DNA of 64,000 nt from Artemia franciscana (GCF_032884065.1 NC_088883.1:25787637-25851636), one strand, 5' to 3'. Shown: positions 31,857-44,799, counted from the first letter of the stretch. Numbers and translations: made by a program. The notes: generated from the sequence alone by a model not told the origin.

Positions 31857-34821
31857 CTAAAGTGAAAATTTACGACTTTAGTTCAAACACTTAACTAACC
31901 CTATTGCTTAATTTGATTTTAATACCACCATGAGACTGGGCACTTATATTATTTTGCATTGAAAAGCTCTCAGTTTTTTTTTCTTAAACATCTTATTTTT
32001 TAATACAACAGTAAAGAATTTAATGCTCTATGTAATTGGCAAAATTGTATTTTAAGCCTTAAGAAGTATTTTCAAATGAATAATCAGAATTCAATAAACA
32101 AAATATAGCAAGAGTTTTAAGCGAAAAACAATGTCAGAATTCGTCTTAAAGATGGCGCTAGGGCATTGCTGTAATACCACGAATACCATTTCAAAATTCT
32201 CAAGAATGCTACGGAAAAACAATAAAGCTAGACAATTGTACATTATAATTAAACGGGATTCGCGAGAAAAAAGAATATTCTAATGTATAACCTAGCATTT
32301 GAGAAGTTTTCGCTCCGAAGAAAGCGAAATAATGATTGTTTTTTTAACGGATTCCATCTATATTTAATTTTTGGCTCTACCTATATTCAGTTGCAGCTTA
32401 GTTGATTAAGTTTTGTTAAGCATTTAATTGTTTATTATCCCAGAAAGGGATAATTGGGAGCTTTCAAGCCTGTAAATAATACAAAAAAGTAAATTCGGCT
32501 TGAAAATCCTTTTGATACCTGTATTTCTTGTTTTTCACACTGACGTTTTATACATCCACAATTGAGTGTAATTCTTTAGCGCTTTAAGGCAAAAGTGATT
32601 TTTCTGCTTGTGAAACGCTGTAGAGCAAAAAAGGTTATCCTCCCTCCAAAAGACAACAAATTTTCATTAAACCCGATTTAAGTTCCTAGGCAATAGAAAG
32701 TGCTGCAGCAGCTTCTCGTCTGTTTTGCTAAAAGAAGAGTTGTGAGAGCAAAACCTAGGTATTACTGTTTTGATATTGATTAAAGGCTGGCATAGTCATA
32801 GTCAATGTCTAGAAAATTTTTAAAATGGTATATCGCAGAAACAGAGTTTCTTTAAAAAGAAGAATAACAAGATTCTTCAAACAAGTCTTGAAATAAAATA
32901 ATTCTATTTAAAACTTACTTAACACTCTCTTTACCAAAAACCGATCATTGTTGCTACTTCAAAAAATTCACCACGTGTGCAAGGTAATCCCACTTTACTT
33001 TGTATCAAAACTTAAAACCTAACTGTATTTACGATTTATACAATGGCAAGCACTATTTGGTTCCGAGAACAGATTTTTCTCATATTTTCCACTCACTTGT
33101 AAATAAAATGAAAGCTAAGCAAAATTAGCGTAAACAATATTTGATCTGTAGTGTAAACAGAGTGTGCAAGTTGAACGGTGTTTAGCTTTCATCCATATGA
33201 TTTTTGATTCACTAGCCCAGGATTAAAGTCAAGGCATAATTATTTGAAACTAGAAAATATGAGAGATTGAAACGGCAGTTTTTATTCCTGTAATGGGAAT
33301 GTGACAAAAGACCCGAAGACGAAAAGACAAAAAATCGGTAGTTTTTATGCTTTCCACATGCATCTACTCACTTTCCCTTTTTTCATGAACGTGCTTTACG
33401 ATTTTTGATTTCAAGTCACTCTCTAATATAAAAATGACAACAAACGTAATTTTTCTGAAATCGACCATTTTGATATCAAATTTCATTCTTTGTCCTTGAC
33501 ATCTACGAATTAAGACATAACTTCTACCATTTTCTACTCAAAACCTACTTTACTCTTAGATTTAGGACATCCAATGTAATTTGTCCTTTTTAAAAATGCA
33601 TTATTCGTTTAAGCTATTACACATCACAGATTATAAACTAATAACAAAACTCATCAGAAGAAACTGTAAACATGTATTGTCAAAGATGATAGTTTAGCAG
33701 ACGATTATTTAAAAAAAACTACATCCCCACTCTCACACTTAAAAACTAAAATTAAGTAGAAAGCAGTGCAATGTGACGAGTCCTGACTCAGACGACGAGA
33801 CTCAGATAATGCTTAGTATTTTAAAATTATGTTAAACATTTGGTGTTGTATTCCAAATAAAACAAATTTTCAAATTGATATAGATGCTTCTCCATGCGGT
33901 ACAGCCTAACTTTTGTTTCTAGAATCCATGTCTCTGTAACCTAACCTCCCATTCTAAACTAGTCAAATCAACTAGAAAATAAATGCATGTAGCATATGGA
34001 GATTTGTCTTTTCAGATCTCTATTAAAATAACTTCTTGAAGAATTCAAAAATTATTTTCAGAAGTGGGCATATTAAGAGCCTTGAAGAGGGTAGCAACTT
34101 TTCTAAATAAAGCTGAAACACCCATTCGAATATATGGCAGGGTTCATAGAATGAGAAGCTTAGCCATATATTGAAGCCGGAGGGGCAAATGGCTCATTTT
34201 GGTCCTCTACTCCTACCGACTGATAATTCTTGCAGGATTATTGTTCAAATAAGGTGTAGCATGTCTACCTTTGTGCTTACACTTTCATTGAAATAATTCA
34301 ACATGCCTTCCAAATGAATAGACAAAGTAAAATATCTATACCCTTTTATAAAAAAAGCCAGCGATCAGAACAGCGAGGATAGGGCTGCTGAAGCCACCAC
34401 GTATCCAAGTCCAGCCCGATAATACTTACAGAAAATGCTTGCATGATTCAATTTAAAAATAGATGCAGTGCGCCAACCATTCAGATAACAAGTTGACATG
34501 GGAACGGAGGGAGAGGGGGAGGATTGCCCAGGGAGACTTAGGAAAGAAAGGAGCTACTTGCCAGTATTTCCGCCAAAATGTTGCCAGTGGGAGAAGACTA
34601 AGAACAGAAAGGAATATTGATTGTATTTACATCGCGTCAGGGCTTGGGTTATTTTTTCCTCAATGTATGGCACTTTGTAGAAATAAAATGAAATCATTAA
34701 AATTGAAAGGAAAAAAAAAGAATGGACAAAACTAAATTCTAACTGCCACAGCACGAGAAAAATAACATCATTATTGGAGCTACACTAATGAGAATTCAAA
34801 AAGAATAATTGCTATACAAAC
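31857..34821. other. Long intron, nothing recognised
   Basis: About 3 kb of AT-rich, apparently low-repeat sequence between two EGF-like exons. I found no phase-1 exon, transposon end or RNA gene in it. Confidence 0.5.
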
Positions 34822-35007
34822 CACGACAGATTTTGTTGCTGACACTAAACCCTACTGAACAGTGACACTGGAATGATGTTGCAACACACATAGATGGCTC
34901 TCTACATGAGTTTGATACTTCTGTACATGTGGCTCCTATGTCTCCTACGGCTTGACATACGCTTGTTTCCCCTCCGTACGGAAAACAGGATCTAACGTCG
35001 TGAATTG
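34822..35007 (-). CDS. Cysteine-rich EGF-like exon
   Basis: A 186-bp exon, acceptor ttttttatag, donor GTTTGT (a weak donor), phase 1 to phase 1, 61 full codons. It contains nine cysteines, e.g. SCFPYGGETSVCQAVG, CTEVSNSCREPSMC and FQCHCSVGFS, ending KICR. The C-terminal half has the CxC...GF pattern of EGF-like modules, and the longer cysteine spacing resembles EB-type or incomplete double EGF modules; I cannot name it more exactly. Its final G completes the first codon of the cbEGF exon at 31856, which is strong evidence that the two are spliced together. Confidence 0.78.
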
Positions 35008-36034
35008 CTATAAAAAATAATATAGCAATAGTATGTCCCGTTTGTCAAGAACCTGAAAATCCATGGACCATAATTTATTTACATAATAATCATAATATCT
35101 AATATCAATTTTAATGTGTTTTTATTTTGCAAATATAGTTAAATTTTATAATTCAAGTTTTTTGTACCTTATTAAGCACTTTCAAGCACCTTTTTGACTG
35201 TATTTGCTTTGACGGTTCAACATGATTTCTTTTTATGATTTAATTAGCCAATCTATCAAATAGCTTCTGGAGAACCTTTTGGTAGGAGAACCTTTTGGCG
35301 CGAACCCCGTACGTTATAAAATATTAATAATTATTAGCGCTTGGTATTGAATTTGACAGTTTTTGGCACATTTCATTAAATTTTTGCCTCCCCCTCCTTC
35401 CCCAAGAAGGGATTCTTGTAAACAGTATGTTATATATCTCTAAAATATTTCAAAATATTATATGTTTTGACCTGCCTCGAGTACTTTTACGTGCTTACTA
35501 AATTATATGAGCAAGTGGAACTCAAACAAAGTTAGTCAGCTGCCTATTTATAATAAAAAAGCGATACATATCACGCAAATAGGTAAAACAAAAATAGTAA
35601 AAAAAATATTCCCCTCCATTATCTGATAATACATTACATATATTATGATATCCTTTTGTTTTTTGATTTAAAAATAGCCTTACCATAATGCAAAAAGAAC
35701 GGAGTAATAAACGAGAAAAAAACGGAAACAAAAAAATAAACATTTGCACCCAACAACAGCAAAGCGTAACCGTAGCCTAACTGCAAATACAAAAATTTCG
35801 TAAGTCATGGATCTAGTGTCTAGCGCATTAACCCTTTTTGAGAGGCTGCTCTACAATTAGCAAGTATCACTCTTATGCACAATACTACTTACAGCTCGTG
35901 AATATTGATGTTCTGGACCTACAATATTTCAAAATCGAACCAGAATGTTGAGTTTTACTTCTGCTTAGGTTAGATGTTACAGAAATAACTACCTTACCTA
36001 AAAGTTTTTCAAAGAATGGAAAAGAAATACTTAC
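35008..36034. other. Intron, nothing recognised
   Basis: AT-rich sequence between two phase-1 exons with no feature I can support. Confidence 0.5.
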
Positions 36035-36190
36035 AAACACATAACTGTGTGGCGGCTGAAATATTTAGAGACAGATAATCGTTAGATGAACAGATGCAAA
36101 AGAATCCACCATAATTGTTTGGTGCACATGTAGCTCCTTGGTCAATGAGGGCACAGCTATTCGGAAAACCATTTTCACAAGTATTTAAAG
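36035..36190 (-). CDS. EGF-like domain exon
   Basis: A 156-bp exon with acceptor attcattacag and a consensus donor (GTAAGTATT), phase 1 to phase 1, 51 full codons. The translation starts LNTCENGFPNSCAL and continues with GATCAPNNYGGFFCICS, giving six cysteines in EGF order including the CxC pair, with an extended, polar tail before the last cysteine (ATQLCV). It lies upstream of the exon at 34822-35007 in transcript order. Confidence 0.8.
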
Positions 36191-36929
36191 CTGTAATGAA
36201 TATACGTTAGAGCAATTTAAAATAATTTGACATATCTGAGCCTTCCCAAAACTGAATATATTAAGAACAAATCACGCATTTATAGTAATCGTTGTTCGGA
36301 GTCAAACATTATCTGAAATTAAGATTAACAATGAAGTGAAAGCTAAAATTAGACACATGAGGCTTTACAAAATTCTAAAGTGAAATCCTTGAAGGCCTAA
36401 ACGAAAGCTTTTCAGACAAAAAGAAGTAATTGTCAATCATAGGTACATGAAATATGTAAGGGCCCATTGCTAAGAGAATGTCTGATGGCCGAGATATTGA
36501 GAAATTAAAATATTGATTCAAGTTCGCCATTCTGACCACGTATGAATCCCAAATCCTTATAAAATACGAAAAGATAAGCTTTCCACAATTAACCTTCCCA
36601 TTGGCCAAACTTTTACCGAGCCATATATTGGAATTGGAATCTTGGGAGCAAAAAAGACCAGGTTGCCCTATTTGTTCAAATAAGTAACCAAAAATATAAA
36701 ATAAGCCCACAAAACTAAGTATGAGACATCATTGGCCTAAGTTCTCAAAATCGTATGAGGACTAATTTTTCGGTATTTTTCCTGGGAAAATACTAAAAAA
36801 GCCGATTGAAAAAGTAATTATTTCGGCATATTTCAAAGACTAGAAGGAGGACAGCAAATAAATCAAACGATATTGAGAGAGAAGATTAACTAGATTAGAA
36901 AATATTATGTGCATACAGATTGTCAAAAG
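36191..36929. other. Intron, nothing recognised
   Basis: AT-rich stretch up to the start of the CTA-type array; no exon or element found. Confidence 0.45.
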
Positions 36930-39316
36930 TGGAGTTTTCAGGAATGGCTTAGGGTATTAATTTGGAAATTCTGAGAATACTTTGGGGAAAGATCAATTTA
37001 CCAAAAGGCAACATGTATAAGCTACTGATTATACTACTGCCACTACTACTGCTACTCCAACTACTACTTCTACTGCAACTAATATTAAGGCTGAGAACAT
37101 TTAGATGAAAAATTTAGGCAATGTGGGGGAAAGTTGACCTTATTAAAACACACATTGGGCATACAAGCTATCGATGGAGTATATTGGCAATTTTATAGAA
37201 ACAACTTTAGGGTTAAATTGAAATTTCCAGGGCCTGGTGAGGGGGATGTTCAACTAACCAAAAGGCAGCATACTACTTCTACCACTAGTAACACAGCTAC
37301 TACTTAGTTAGTAGCCTACAACTGCAACTAGTAGCAATACTCCTACTACTATTGCTGTCACAACTATTGTCGCAACTTTAACCAAGGTTAAAGGTATGAA
37401 GGTAAAATTTCAGGGAATAATGAGGGGCGAAGTTGAACTGAAGAAAATCACACTGTCTGCATGCAGGTTGTCAATAAGGCGTATAAGCAATATCTTATGA
37501 GCAACTTGGAGTATTAAGTTGAAATATATATGGTTATATGTAGGGGATGTTGCAATAACCAAATTACTAAAAATTGCTTGCTACTACTACAACTACAACA
37601 ACTACTTCAACAACCACTACTGCTACTACTACTACTACTGCTACTACTACTACTAAAACTACTGCTACCACTTCTACCAGTACTGCTGCTACTATCACTA
37701 CTTAAATTGGCTACTGCTATTTCTACTATCATCATTCATACTACTTTTACCACTAATAGCTACCACTACAGCTTCTTCTACTACTACTACCACTACTACT
37801 ACTATTATCACTACTACAGCGGCTACTACTAATGCTACTACTACTACTACTACCGTTACTATTACTACTACTGCTATTGCTACTATCATTATTCATTAGA
37901 CCTCTACCACTGATGTTGCAACCAATGGTAAGAATATTAGGGTGAAAATTTCAAAGAATGTTGAAACAGTGTTGAACTAAATCAAAGTGCAAGATGTGTA
38001 GGCAGGTTGACAAAATGACGTATCAGTAATGGCCCAGAAAGTGCTTATGGAAATATGTTGAATCTTTCAGCATGTGTCAATGGATAGGTTGAAAAAATGC
38101 ATTCTAATGCTTATACTACTACTACTACAAACTATTTTTACTGCTGAAGCTAGGGGTATTAAGGTGAAGCTTTCAGGGAATATTTTGAGGGATGTTGTAC
38201 TAAGTACAAACACACCATCAGCATGTGGATTGTCAAAAGAATGTGCTTGCAATATCTCAGGAATGGGTTAAATTATTAAGTTGAAGCTTTTGGGGAACGT
38301 TGAGGTGGATTTTCAACAAAAGGTATTAAGTGCTTACTGCTACTACTACTACGGTTATTGCACCTAGTGAAGCAACTGGTATTAAGGTAAAATTTTCAGG
38401 GAATTTCTGGGGGGGAGTTTCAACTAAATTATATGAATGCAGGTTTTCAAAAGGGAATAAAAGCAATTTATTAGGAGGAGCTTAGACTATTAAGTTGAAC
38501 CTTTCAGGGAATGTTGAGGGGAATTTAGAACTAACCAAAAGGCACTCTATGCATATTACCGCTAAGATCACTACATCTGCAGAGGCTAAGGGTGACAAGG
38601 CAAAACTTTCAGTGAATATTTAGGGGAAAATTTAAATAAATAAAAAAGCACTGTGTATCTTCAGGTTGCCAAAAGGGTGTAAGAGAAATATCTCAGGAAC
38701 AGCTTAGATCATGAAGTTGAATCTTTCAGGGCATATTGAGAGAAACAGTGAATTAACCAAAAGGAATTCTGTGCTTATTACTACTACCGCTACTGTTACT
38801 ACTATTGCTATGACTACTACTACTGAGGCTAAGCATAGGAATGTAAAACTTTCAGCAAATGTTTAGAGATAAATTGAACTAATTAAAACACACTCTGTGC
38901 ATACCTATTATGAAAAGGGTGTTTCAGCAATATCCCAGGAATGGTCTAGGATATTAAGTCGAAATATTCAGGACTGTTGTTAAGGGGGTTAAGGGGTTGT
39001 TAAGCGGGCTGTTGTTAAGGGGCTGTTAAGTTAAGGGGGATGTTGAACAAGGAAAATACAAATTGTGCGTACTAGGACTACTAGAACTGTAATAAATTTT
39101 ACTGCTGCTACTAGAGCTACTATGACAACTGCTACTACTGCCACAACGACTATTTCCACTACAACTACTACTACGACGACAACTACTAGCAATAATGATT
39201 CTACGGGTAGGAAGGTGAAACTTTTTGAAAATGCTTAAGGGGATACTGAACTAAATCAAAACTTACTCTTTTCATACTTGTTGTCAAAAGGGTGTATCAG
39301 CAATATCCCACGAATG

Positions 39317-39324
39317 GTCTAGAG
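39317..39324. repeat. Left target-site duplication of the hAT element
   Basis: GTCTAGAG immediately before the left terminal repeat, matched exactly by 41012-41019 after the right one. Eight bases is the standard length for hAT insertions. Confidence 0.9.
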
Positions 39325-41011
39325 CAGGGTTTCTTAAACTTCTGTAATTCCCGACCCCATTTATGATTCCGAGTTTCTTAACGATCCCAACAAATATAAA
39401 AGAACAAATTTTTTTTTGATGGTATATTTATTAGGTAACAATATAAATATGCATATGAAAATATATAAATTTAGAATTCGTTTTGAAACATATAAAAATC
39501 TAAAATTGATATTTGCACAAAATTTATAGAAATGTTTTTATTATAGTTTCAAAAACAAAAGTAGATTCTGACCGTCTTAATTCTCCCGGATATATCCAAG
39601 TAGTTGCATGTTTGAAACTGCTGGACGTAAGACCTTTTCGACATTTTTTATCGCTGAATGATATTGGGATTTAATGTGTGTTAAAGCTGAGAAAGTAACT
39701 TCACATAAATATATGGTGTTAAATGGGAGAAGTACATTGAACGCCATATAACCGATTGTGGGAAATTCAGTTCTAGTTCCGATCCAGAATTCAGTGAGGG
39801 GCTTTTTTGGAATTGTAGTTTTAAGTTTGAGTCACACGAAAGCTCAGCAAGTTCCTCTTGAGATTTAAGTGGCAGATGATCAATCTCACTTAAGCCAATC
39901 CAAAACGGCTTTTGAATACAAACTATTTATTGTAAATCAACATTTAATATATAATATGTCCAGAACTGTATTTTTAGTGCTTTTAAGTGATCTACAATAG
40001 TTTTTGCAATAAAAGTTTTACAATGAATTTTCTCAATTACAAAATTGTCGACACTGGAAAACATTCCAAACGAATTTTTTTCGACCCTACTTTTCCGAAT
40101 GCTGATCTTTTTAATAAAACTTTCAATTTTATCGTTTGAAGTAAATATATCGGAATTTTTTCCTTGAAGAGACAAGTTAAGATCGTTTAACTTCGCAAAA
40201 ATATCTGACACATAACCCATCTTGGATAGCCACAAGTCATTTTGAAGAAAAAAAGTAGCAAATTCACATTTTCGTTCAGTTAAAAATATTTCGATCTCGT
40301 CCGTTAATAACAATAACCTTTTTAAACTTTGACCTCTTGACAACTATCTTAATTCTGCATGTAATAACAAAATTGTGGAGTTGGAATCCGTATCCTTACA
40401 GAGATATGAAAATAAGCGACTGTTAAGGGCATGGCTCTTAATAAAAGTTAAGACCTTAACAGCATCCTGAAGCACATCGTTCAATTCTGGTGCTATCAAT
40501 CAATTAAGAAGAGCCCAAAGGATTTTTACATGGCGAGACTGTATGGTCCCGTCGGTCATGAAAGGATTAAACTGATTAATTCGGGATAACAAGCACTTCG
40601 TTCACAATCATACTATGACTAAATGAAAATAACACTAAATGTTTATATAGTTTCTTCGAAATAACACTTAGAAATTTTGTTGATAATATTTATCAGGATT
40701 ATTTCGGTTTTAAGAGATTGACAAAAATAAATCTATATTTGTTATAAATTTCTTTAACATCTTCTGATTCATAGTAAATTTATACACGATATTATAATGA
40801 TCGGAATAGAAATGCTGATATAAACAAACAGTCTTTCCGAACCAGAAGATTTTATGATATATTCATTTACGATGGTTGTTATTTTCTTTATAACAATAAT
40901 TTTACAAGTTAGAAATTTTTTTTTGTTAAATTGTATTTTTATCACTCGCGACCCCATAATTTTGCTACGCGACCCCAAATGTGGTCGCGACCCATAGTTT
41001 AAGAAGCCCTG
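39325..41011 (-). mobile_element. hAT DNA transposon, degraded, inside the CTA array
   Basis: 1687 bp. The left end CAGGGTTTCTTAAACT and the right end, read inwards as CAGGGCTTCTTAAACT, are terminal inverted repeats with one mismatch in 16. It is flanked by the 8-bp duplication GTCTAGAG on both sides. Removing the element and one duplication leaves caatatcccacgaatggtct followed by agagtatt, which matches other array units (e.g. near 38930), so the empty site is visible. It carries part of a transposase on the minus strand. Confidence 0.95.
39500..40620 (-). pseudogene. hAT transposase C-terminal half, broken
   Basis: The longest open piece, 39927-40343, encodes LSRGQSLKRLLLL (from a LRWLSRG motif), FLQNDLWLSKMGYVSDIFAK and NDLNLSLQGKNSDIFT, features of the ZBED5/SCAND3-like (Buster-type) hAT transposases. 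Upstream, 40350-40520 reads PELNDVLQDAVKVLTFIKS and HALNSRLFSYLCKD in a shifted frame. Downstream, 39590-39850 shows remains of the C-terminal dimerisation region in several frames. The N-terminal zinc finger and catalytic start are missing, so the copy is defective. Confidence 0.88.
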
Positions 41012-41019
41012 GTCTAGAG
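41012..41019. repeat. Right target-site duplication of the hAT element
   Basis: GTCTAGAG, identical to 39317-39324, directly after the terminal CCCTG. Confidence 0.9.
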
Positions 41020-41539
41020 TATTTTATAAAAATTCCCAGGGTATGCTACTACTACGACTATTTCAACTACAACTACTATTACGACGAAAACTACTAGAAC
41101 TACTGAAGCTAAGGGTATTACAGTGAAACCTTCAAGGAATGTTGAAGAGGATAGTGAATTATGCTGAATTAAAAAACGCTGTGGACGCAAGCTATTAAAA
41201 GGGCGTAACAGCTATATCTCAAGGACAGCTTAGAGCATTCAATTAGAACTTTCAGCACACATTTAGAGGAATATTGATCCATCCAAAAGGTACTAAATAC
41301 ATTCATCTACTACTAATTTTACGACTATTATTACTGCTACTACTAAGGTTCAAGTTATTAAGGAGAAACTTTCAGGAAATATTGAGGGGCATGTTTAATT
41401 AAATTAAAATACTCTGTGTGCATGAATATTGTCAAAAATCCGTATCAGCAGTGTTTCCAGAACAGCCTAGAAAATTAAGTTGAAACGTTCAGGGCATACA
41501 AAGGGATATGTTGGACCAATAAACATCCCTATAAGCATA

Positions 41540-41846
41540 CCCTAACACCAGTTCAGTTTTTTTAACTGAAAGTAAGGAGCGACATTAAAACTTAAAACGC
41601 ACAGAAATTACTTCGTATATGAAAGAGGCTGCTTCCTCATCAACGCCCCGCTCTTTACGCTAAAGTTTTTTACTGTTTTAAAAAGAAGAATTCAGAGAAA
41701 GAGTCAAACTTTAGCGTAAAGAGCGGGGCGTTGATGAGGAAGCAGCCTCTTTCATATACGAAGTAATTTCTGTGCGTTTTAAGTTTTAATGTCGCTCCTT
41801 ACTTTCAGTTAAAAAAACTCGTTTTTTTTATTTAATATTCACAGAA
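41540..41846. repeat. Foldback only (R3)
   Basis: The outer foldback of the R family without the body. Arms 41557-41655 and 41735-41830 are almost perfect complements (aaagtaaggagcgacatt ...; cgcacagaaattacttcg). The loop holds the ttactgttttaaaaag stretch. The arms match those of R5 (47340-47630) better than those of R2. With no body attached, its orientation is undefined. Confidence 0.85.
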
Positions 41847-41929
41847 GTCGTTCGCCATGGCTTAAAATTGCCTAAAGTAAATTTTACAATCTCGCAATAT
41901 GACAAAAATTGAAGAAAAATTTTGTGAAA

Positions 41930-43010
41930 AAATATTCTTATAGATAATACTAAATAAAAAAGACGACAAGCTCTCTATTATGAAAATGCCAGCAAGCTCA
42001 AGGACAAGATGTTTTATGGGAACAATACCAACCTGTTTATTAGTGATGATGTGCCAGCCAAAGTTCGCAAAATCCGTAAGCCGATTTTAGTGAAACGGGA
42101 TAAAATGCGGAAAATCCTTAGATATGAAACATGAATATCAAAGGGGATTCAGACAAACTTAGTTGTGAAAAGACCTGATGGCTCACTTACAAAATATTCA
42201 GTTAGTGATAGCATACCTGAGGTTGACGACTTTCCGAACGTCCGAGGACATGTACATCATAGTTTTCCAAGCGTTGACTCAGTGGAATAAAATCATATCA
42301 TCTAATAGTAAAGCGTCCTGTTAGTATCTCTTAAAATATACAAGTAGGAAACGTTTAATCTTGTTTTGCATCGTATTCATTTGTGAATTACTTATCTTCT
42401 TACTAACTTTTATTGATCTGTATATTTATTACTATTCTTTCTCCTTACTTATCTATTCTTTTTCACTGCTTGTTTTGAAGCACATAGAGGTCTTTATGAA
42501 TAGTCGTAGGATATTGAAAGAATTATTCTTAGAATGAAGACATTTCTCTTTTCTTTTCTTAGTTGTTTCTATGTGTCTTACCTTTTATTTTTGTTTGTAG
42601 GGCGCGTTGGTCGTGGCATGGTTATTCTTGACATGGTGGTAACATTTGATAATGAATAGAGATAGTGATGGAATTCTATCATCAAGATTAAAAGAATTTG
42701 AGTGGGATTCCCTTTCGTTTCATTCAGTTTCCAAAATACTGTAGCTAGTTATAATGAATATAATAGCAGCATATTAGATATACCAAAAAATCAATATTTG
42801 TTTTTGAATGTATTGGTAAAGAAAAACTCTAGAACAAGGAGGATATCGTTTTGGAATTGCCGGGGCTGGAGGACTGCAAGGGGTACGATTGGCACTTTTC
42901 TATCGACATCTGATAGAGACATATTTGGTTTATGTGAAACTTTTTTAGATTAGTTTTCAATTGAAATTATTCATGCTGATGGTTATATTTGCTACATGAT
43001 TAAGCTTACA
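41930..43010 (+). mobile_element. LINE-C fragment (ORF1 end and ORF2 start)
   Basis: A plus-strand non-LTR fragment. About 41936-42293 encodes the C-terminal RNA-binding region of an ORF1 protein (NLFISDDVPAKVRKIRK, RDKMRKILR, then after an in-frame TGA LVVKRPDGSLTKYSV). About 42820-43005 encodes the start of an endonuclease domain (ISFWNCRGWRTARGTIGTFL, then DIFGLCETFLD, then IEIIHADGYICYM). Both contain stops. The order ORF1 then ORF2 supports one truncated element. Confidence 0.72.
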
Positions 43011-43034
43011 GGTTTGAACACAACACGTTATATT

Positions 43035-43530
43035 ATGTCAATAGAAAGACCCAAAAACGAAAATTTGCAATTATTATAAATGATGATTTTCTATTTTGAC
43101 AAGGGATTACAAATATTCAAGAACCTTAAAAAGAAAACCAAAAGTTTGAAGCTTAGTATATAGCCTATTGTTGTTAGAGGTGGGACTCGCTTCAGTAATC
43201 ATATATCTTTGAAAAGACACAGTGTAAAAAAAACATAGAAATTATGCAAAGAGCAAAAAACTGGTAATTGCAAAAGTTTTGTGTACACATTTTATCAAGG
43301 GATTAAAACAATTCAAAAACCTTAAAAATAAAAGATTTTTCAACTCAACCAGTTGTAGGCTATAACGTCAGTAGGAAAGCCCAAAAATTGAAAATTTGCT
43401 ATTATTACAAATGATGATTCTCTGCTTTGACAAAGGATTACAACAATTCAGAAACTTTAAAAAAACAAAAACAAATTTTGAAGCTTAGCAGCCTACATAT
43501 TTTTGTTAGATATCAGACTAGCTTCAATAA
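43035..43530 (+). repeat. Tandem repeat, about three partial units
   Basis: The phrases 'gacaagggattacaaatattc', 'ccaaaagtttgaagcttag' and 'gacttgcttcaa' recur near 43098, 43297, 43428 and, beyond the R4 insertion, at about 44673-44790 (the first phrase is quoted with local variants). The units are incomplete and of uneven length (130-200 bases). R4 appears to have inserted into this array. Confidence 0.6.
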
Positions 43531-43534
43531 TCAA

Positions 43535-44655
43535 ATCAAGCAGGAGCGAACCGGCTCAATAGTAATCAAAACTCGAAATAATGGAATTTTGATAACAGCA
43601 GATGTATCAAAAGAATCGGCCTATTATACTGATTTTAAATATATTATTTCATTAAGTTCGGTCCGATCAAAGGCTACGAGTCTGAGAAAATTTGCCTGAT
43701 TTTCAAAAAAGGGAGAAAAAACCCCAGCAGTATTGGAATCTTAATTAAAACTACACCATGTGATTCAGCGCATCAAAAAAAAAAAAAAAAAAAATCCTAC
43801 TGTAGTGGTTTCGAGCTATCTGCAAAAACGTTTAATTTTGTATCTTTTACCCGAAGAAAAACCATGGAGGCGTGTTTATCTATTTTCTTTCCCAGGGGTG
43901 ATTGTTCCGACCCAGCGGTCCTAGAATGTTGTGAGAGGGGTCATTCGAACGGAAATTAAAAGTTCGAGTGGCCTTTTTAAGTGACCAAAAGATTGGAAGG
44001 CAAGCTGGCCTCCTCCCTACCCCTTTTTTTCAAAGTCAGATATAACATGATCCCCCCACAGCCCCTGGGGAAAGGTTTTTTTAAGTCAAAAACTTACGCT
44101 TTTTCTGCACATAGTATTTATTATTGTGAGGTTTATACACATTTTTGTGAAGGGGATTTTTGATGGGGTTTGGTTCACAGGGAATTTTCTATGGGGAGGG
44201 ATGTTTCAAGGGGGTGAACTTGTCACATCAAGTTATACACTGGGGGAATTTGTCAGAATTCCTATACAAATTCTTTTTAAGTGTCTTGTTTTCTTTTTTG
44301 TTCTCAATTTTACCTGTGGATTTGTTAAGAGTAGTTGTCTGCGGTAAATTTTCACCGAAATTGAATTGCATAGAAGATACATCCGTTGGGAGGGGATTTC
44401 TCCGTGGAGGTGGTGCCAGATTTCCTAGCGTTACTTGAAACAATCAGAAATTAAATTAAAAAACAAGTTTTTCAACTGAAAGTAAGTAGCAATATTAAAA
44501 CTTAAAACCAGAAGAAGTTATTACGTGTATAAAGGGGATTGCCCTCTCCTCAACACCTTGTTTTACCCCAGTTCTCTAAGAGCGACTCCTGAAACGCAAG
44601 GTTCGTTTATTTAGAACGATAGCTTTTTTAAAAGAACTAAACAACTTTTTTTTTA
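43535..44655 (-). repeat. Foldback-bearing element, degraded copy (R4)
   Basis: Minus orientation. It starts with the complement of the 3' region (gagcgaaccggctcaatagt), contains the satellite-related block and the CT-rich stretch in reverse (about 43880-44430), and ends with one foldback arm (caactgaaagtaagtagc, 44476 on). There are several internal deletions and no terminal hairpin. Short plus-strand frames here are incidental. Confidence 0.75.
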
Positions 44656-44799
44656 TATTTGTATATATTTTAGTAAGGGATTACAAAAATTCAACAAATT
44701 TAAATAAGAATACCAAAAGTTTAAGCTTAGCAGGTAATTGGTTTTAGAAATTAGACTTGCTTCAATTTACATATATCTTTGAAAAGATTACAGAATGAA

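Larger units (their letters stand above)
36930..41520 (+). repeat. Large tandem array with (CTA)n cores, interrupted by a hAT element
   Basis: Diverged units repeat the order: (CTA/ACT)n tract, gaggctaagggtattaagg, tgaaactttcagggaat, ttgaggggatgttgaact, cactctgtgcatgcagg, ttgtcaaaagggtgtat, cagcaatatctcaggaa, ttagagtattaagttgaa. The last phrase recurs near 36958, 37210, 37511, 38055, 38275, 38490, 38712, 38955, 41240 and 41475. The spacing is about 215-300 bases and grows with the length of the trinucleotide core. The cores are long near 37615-37870. Apparent leucine- or valine-rich frames are products of the trinucleotide. The array lies in an intron of the minus-strand gene. Confidence 0.85.

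Noticed and set aside
37530..37889. Leucine/tyrosine-rich and valine/alanine-rich frames
   Set aside because: They are translations of the (CTA)n tract in the tandem array, without splice or start context.
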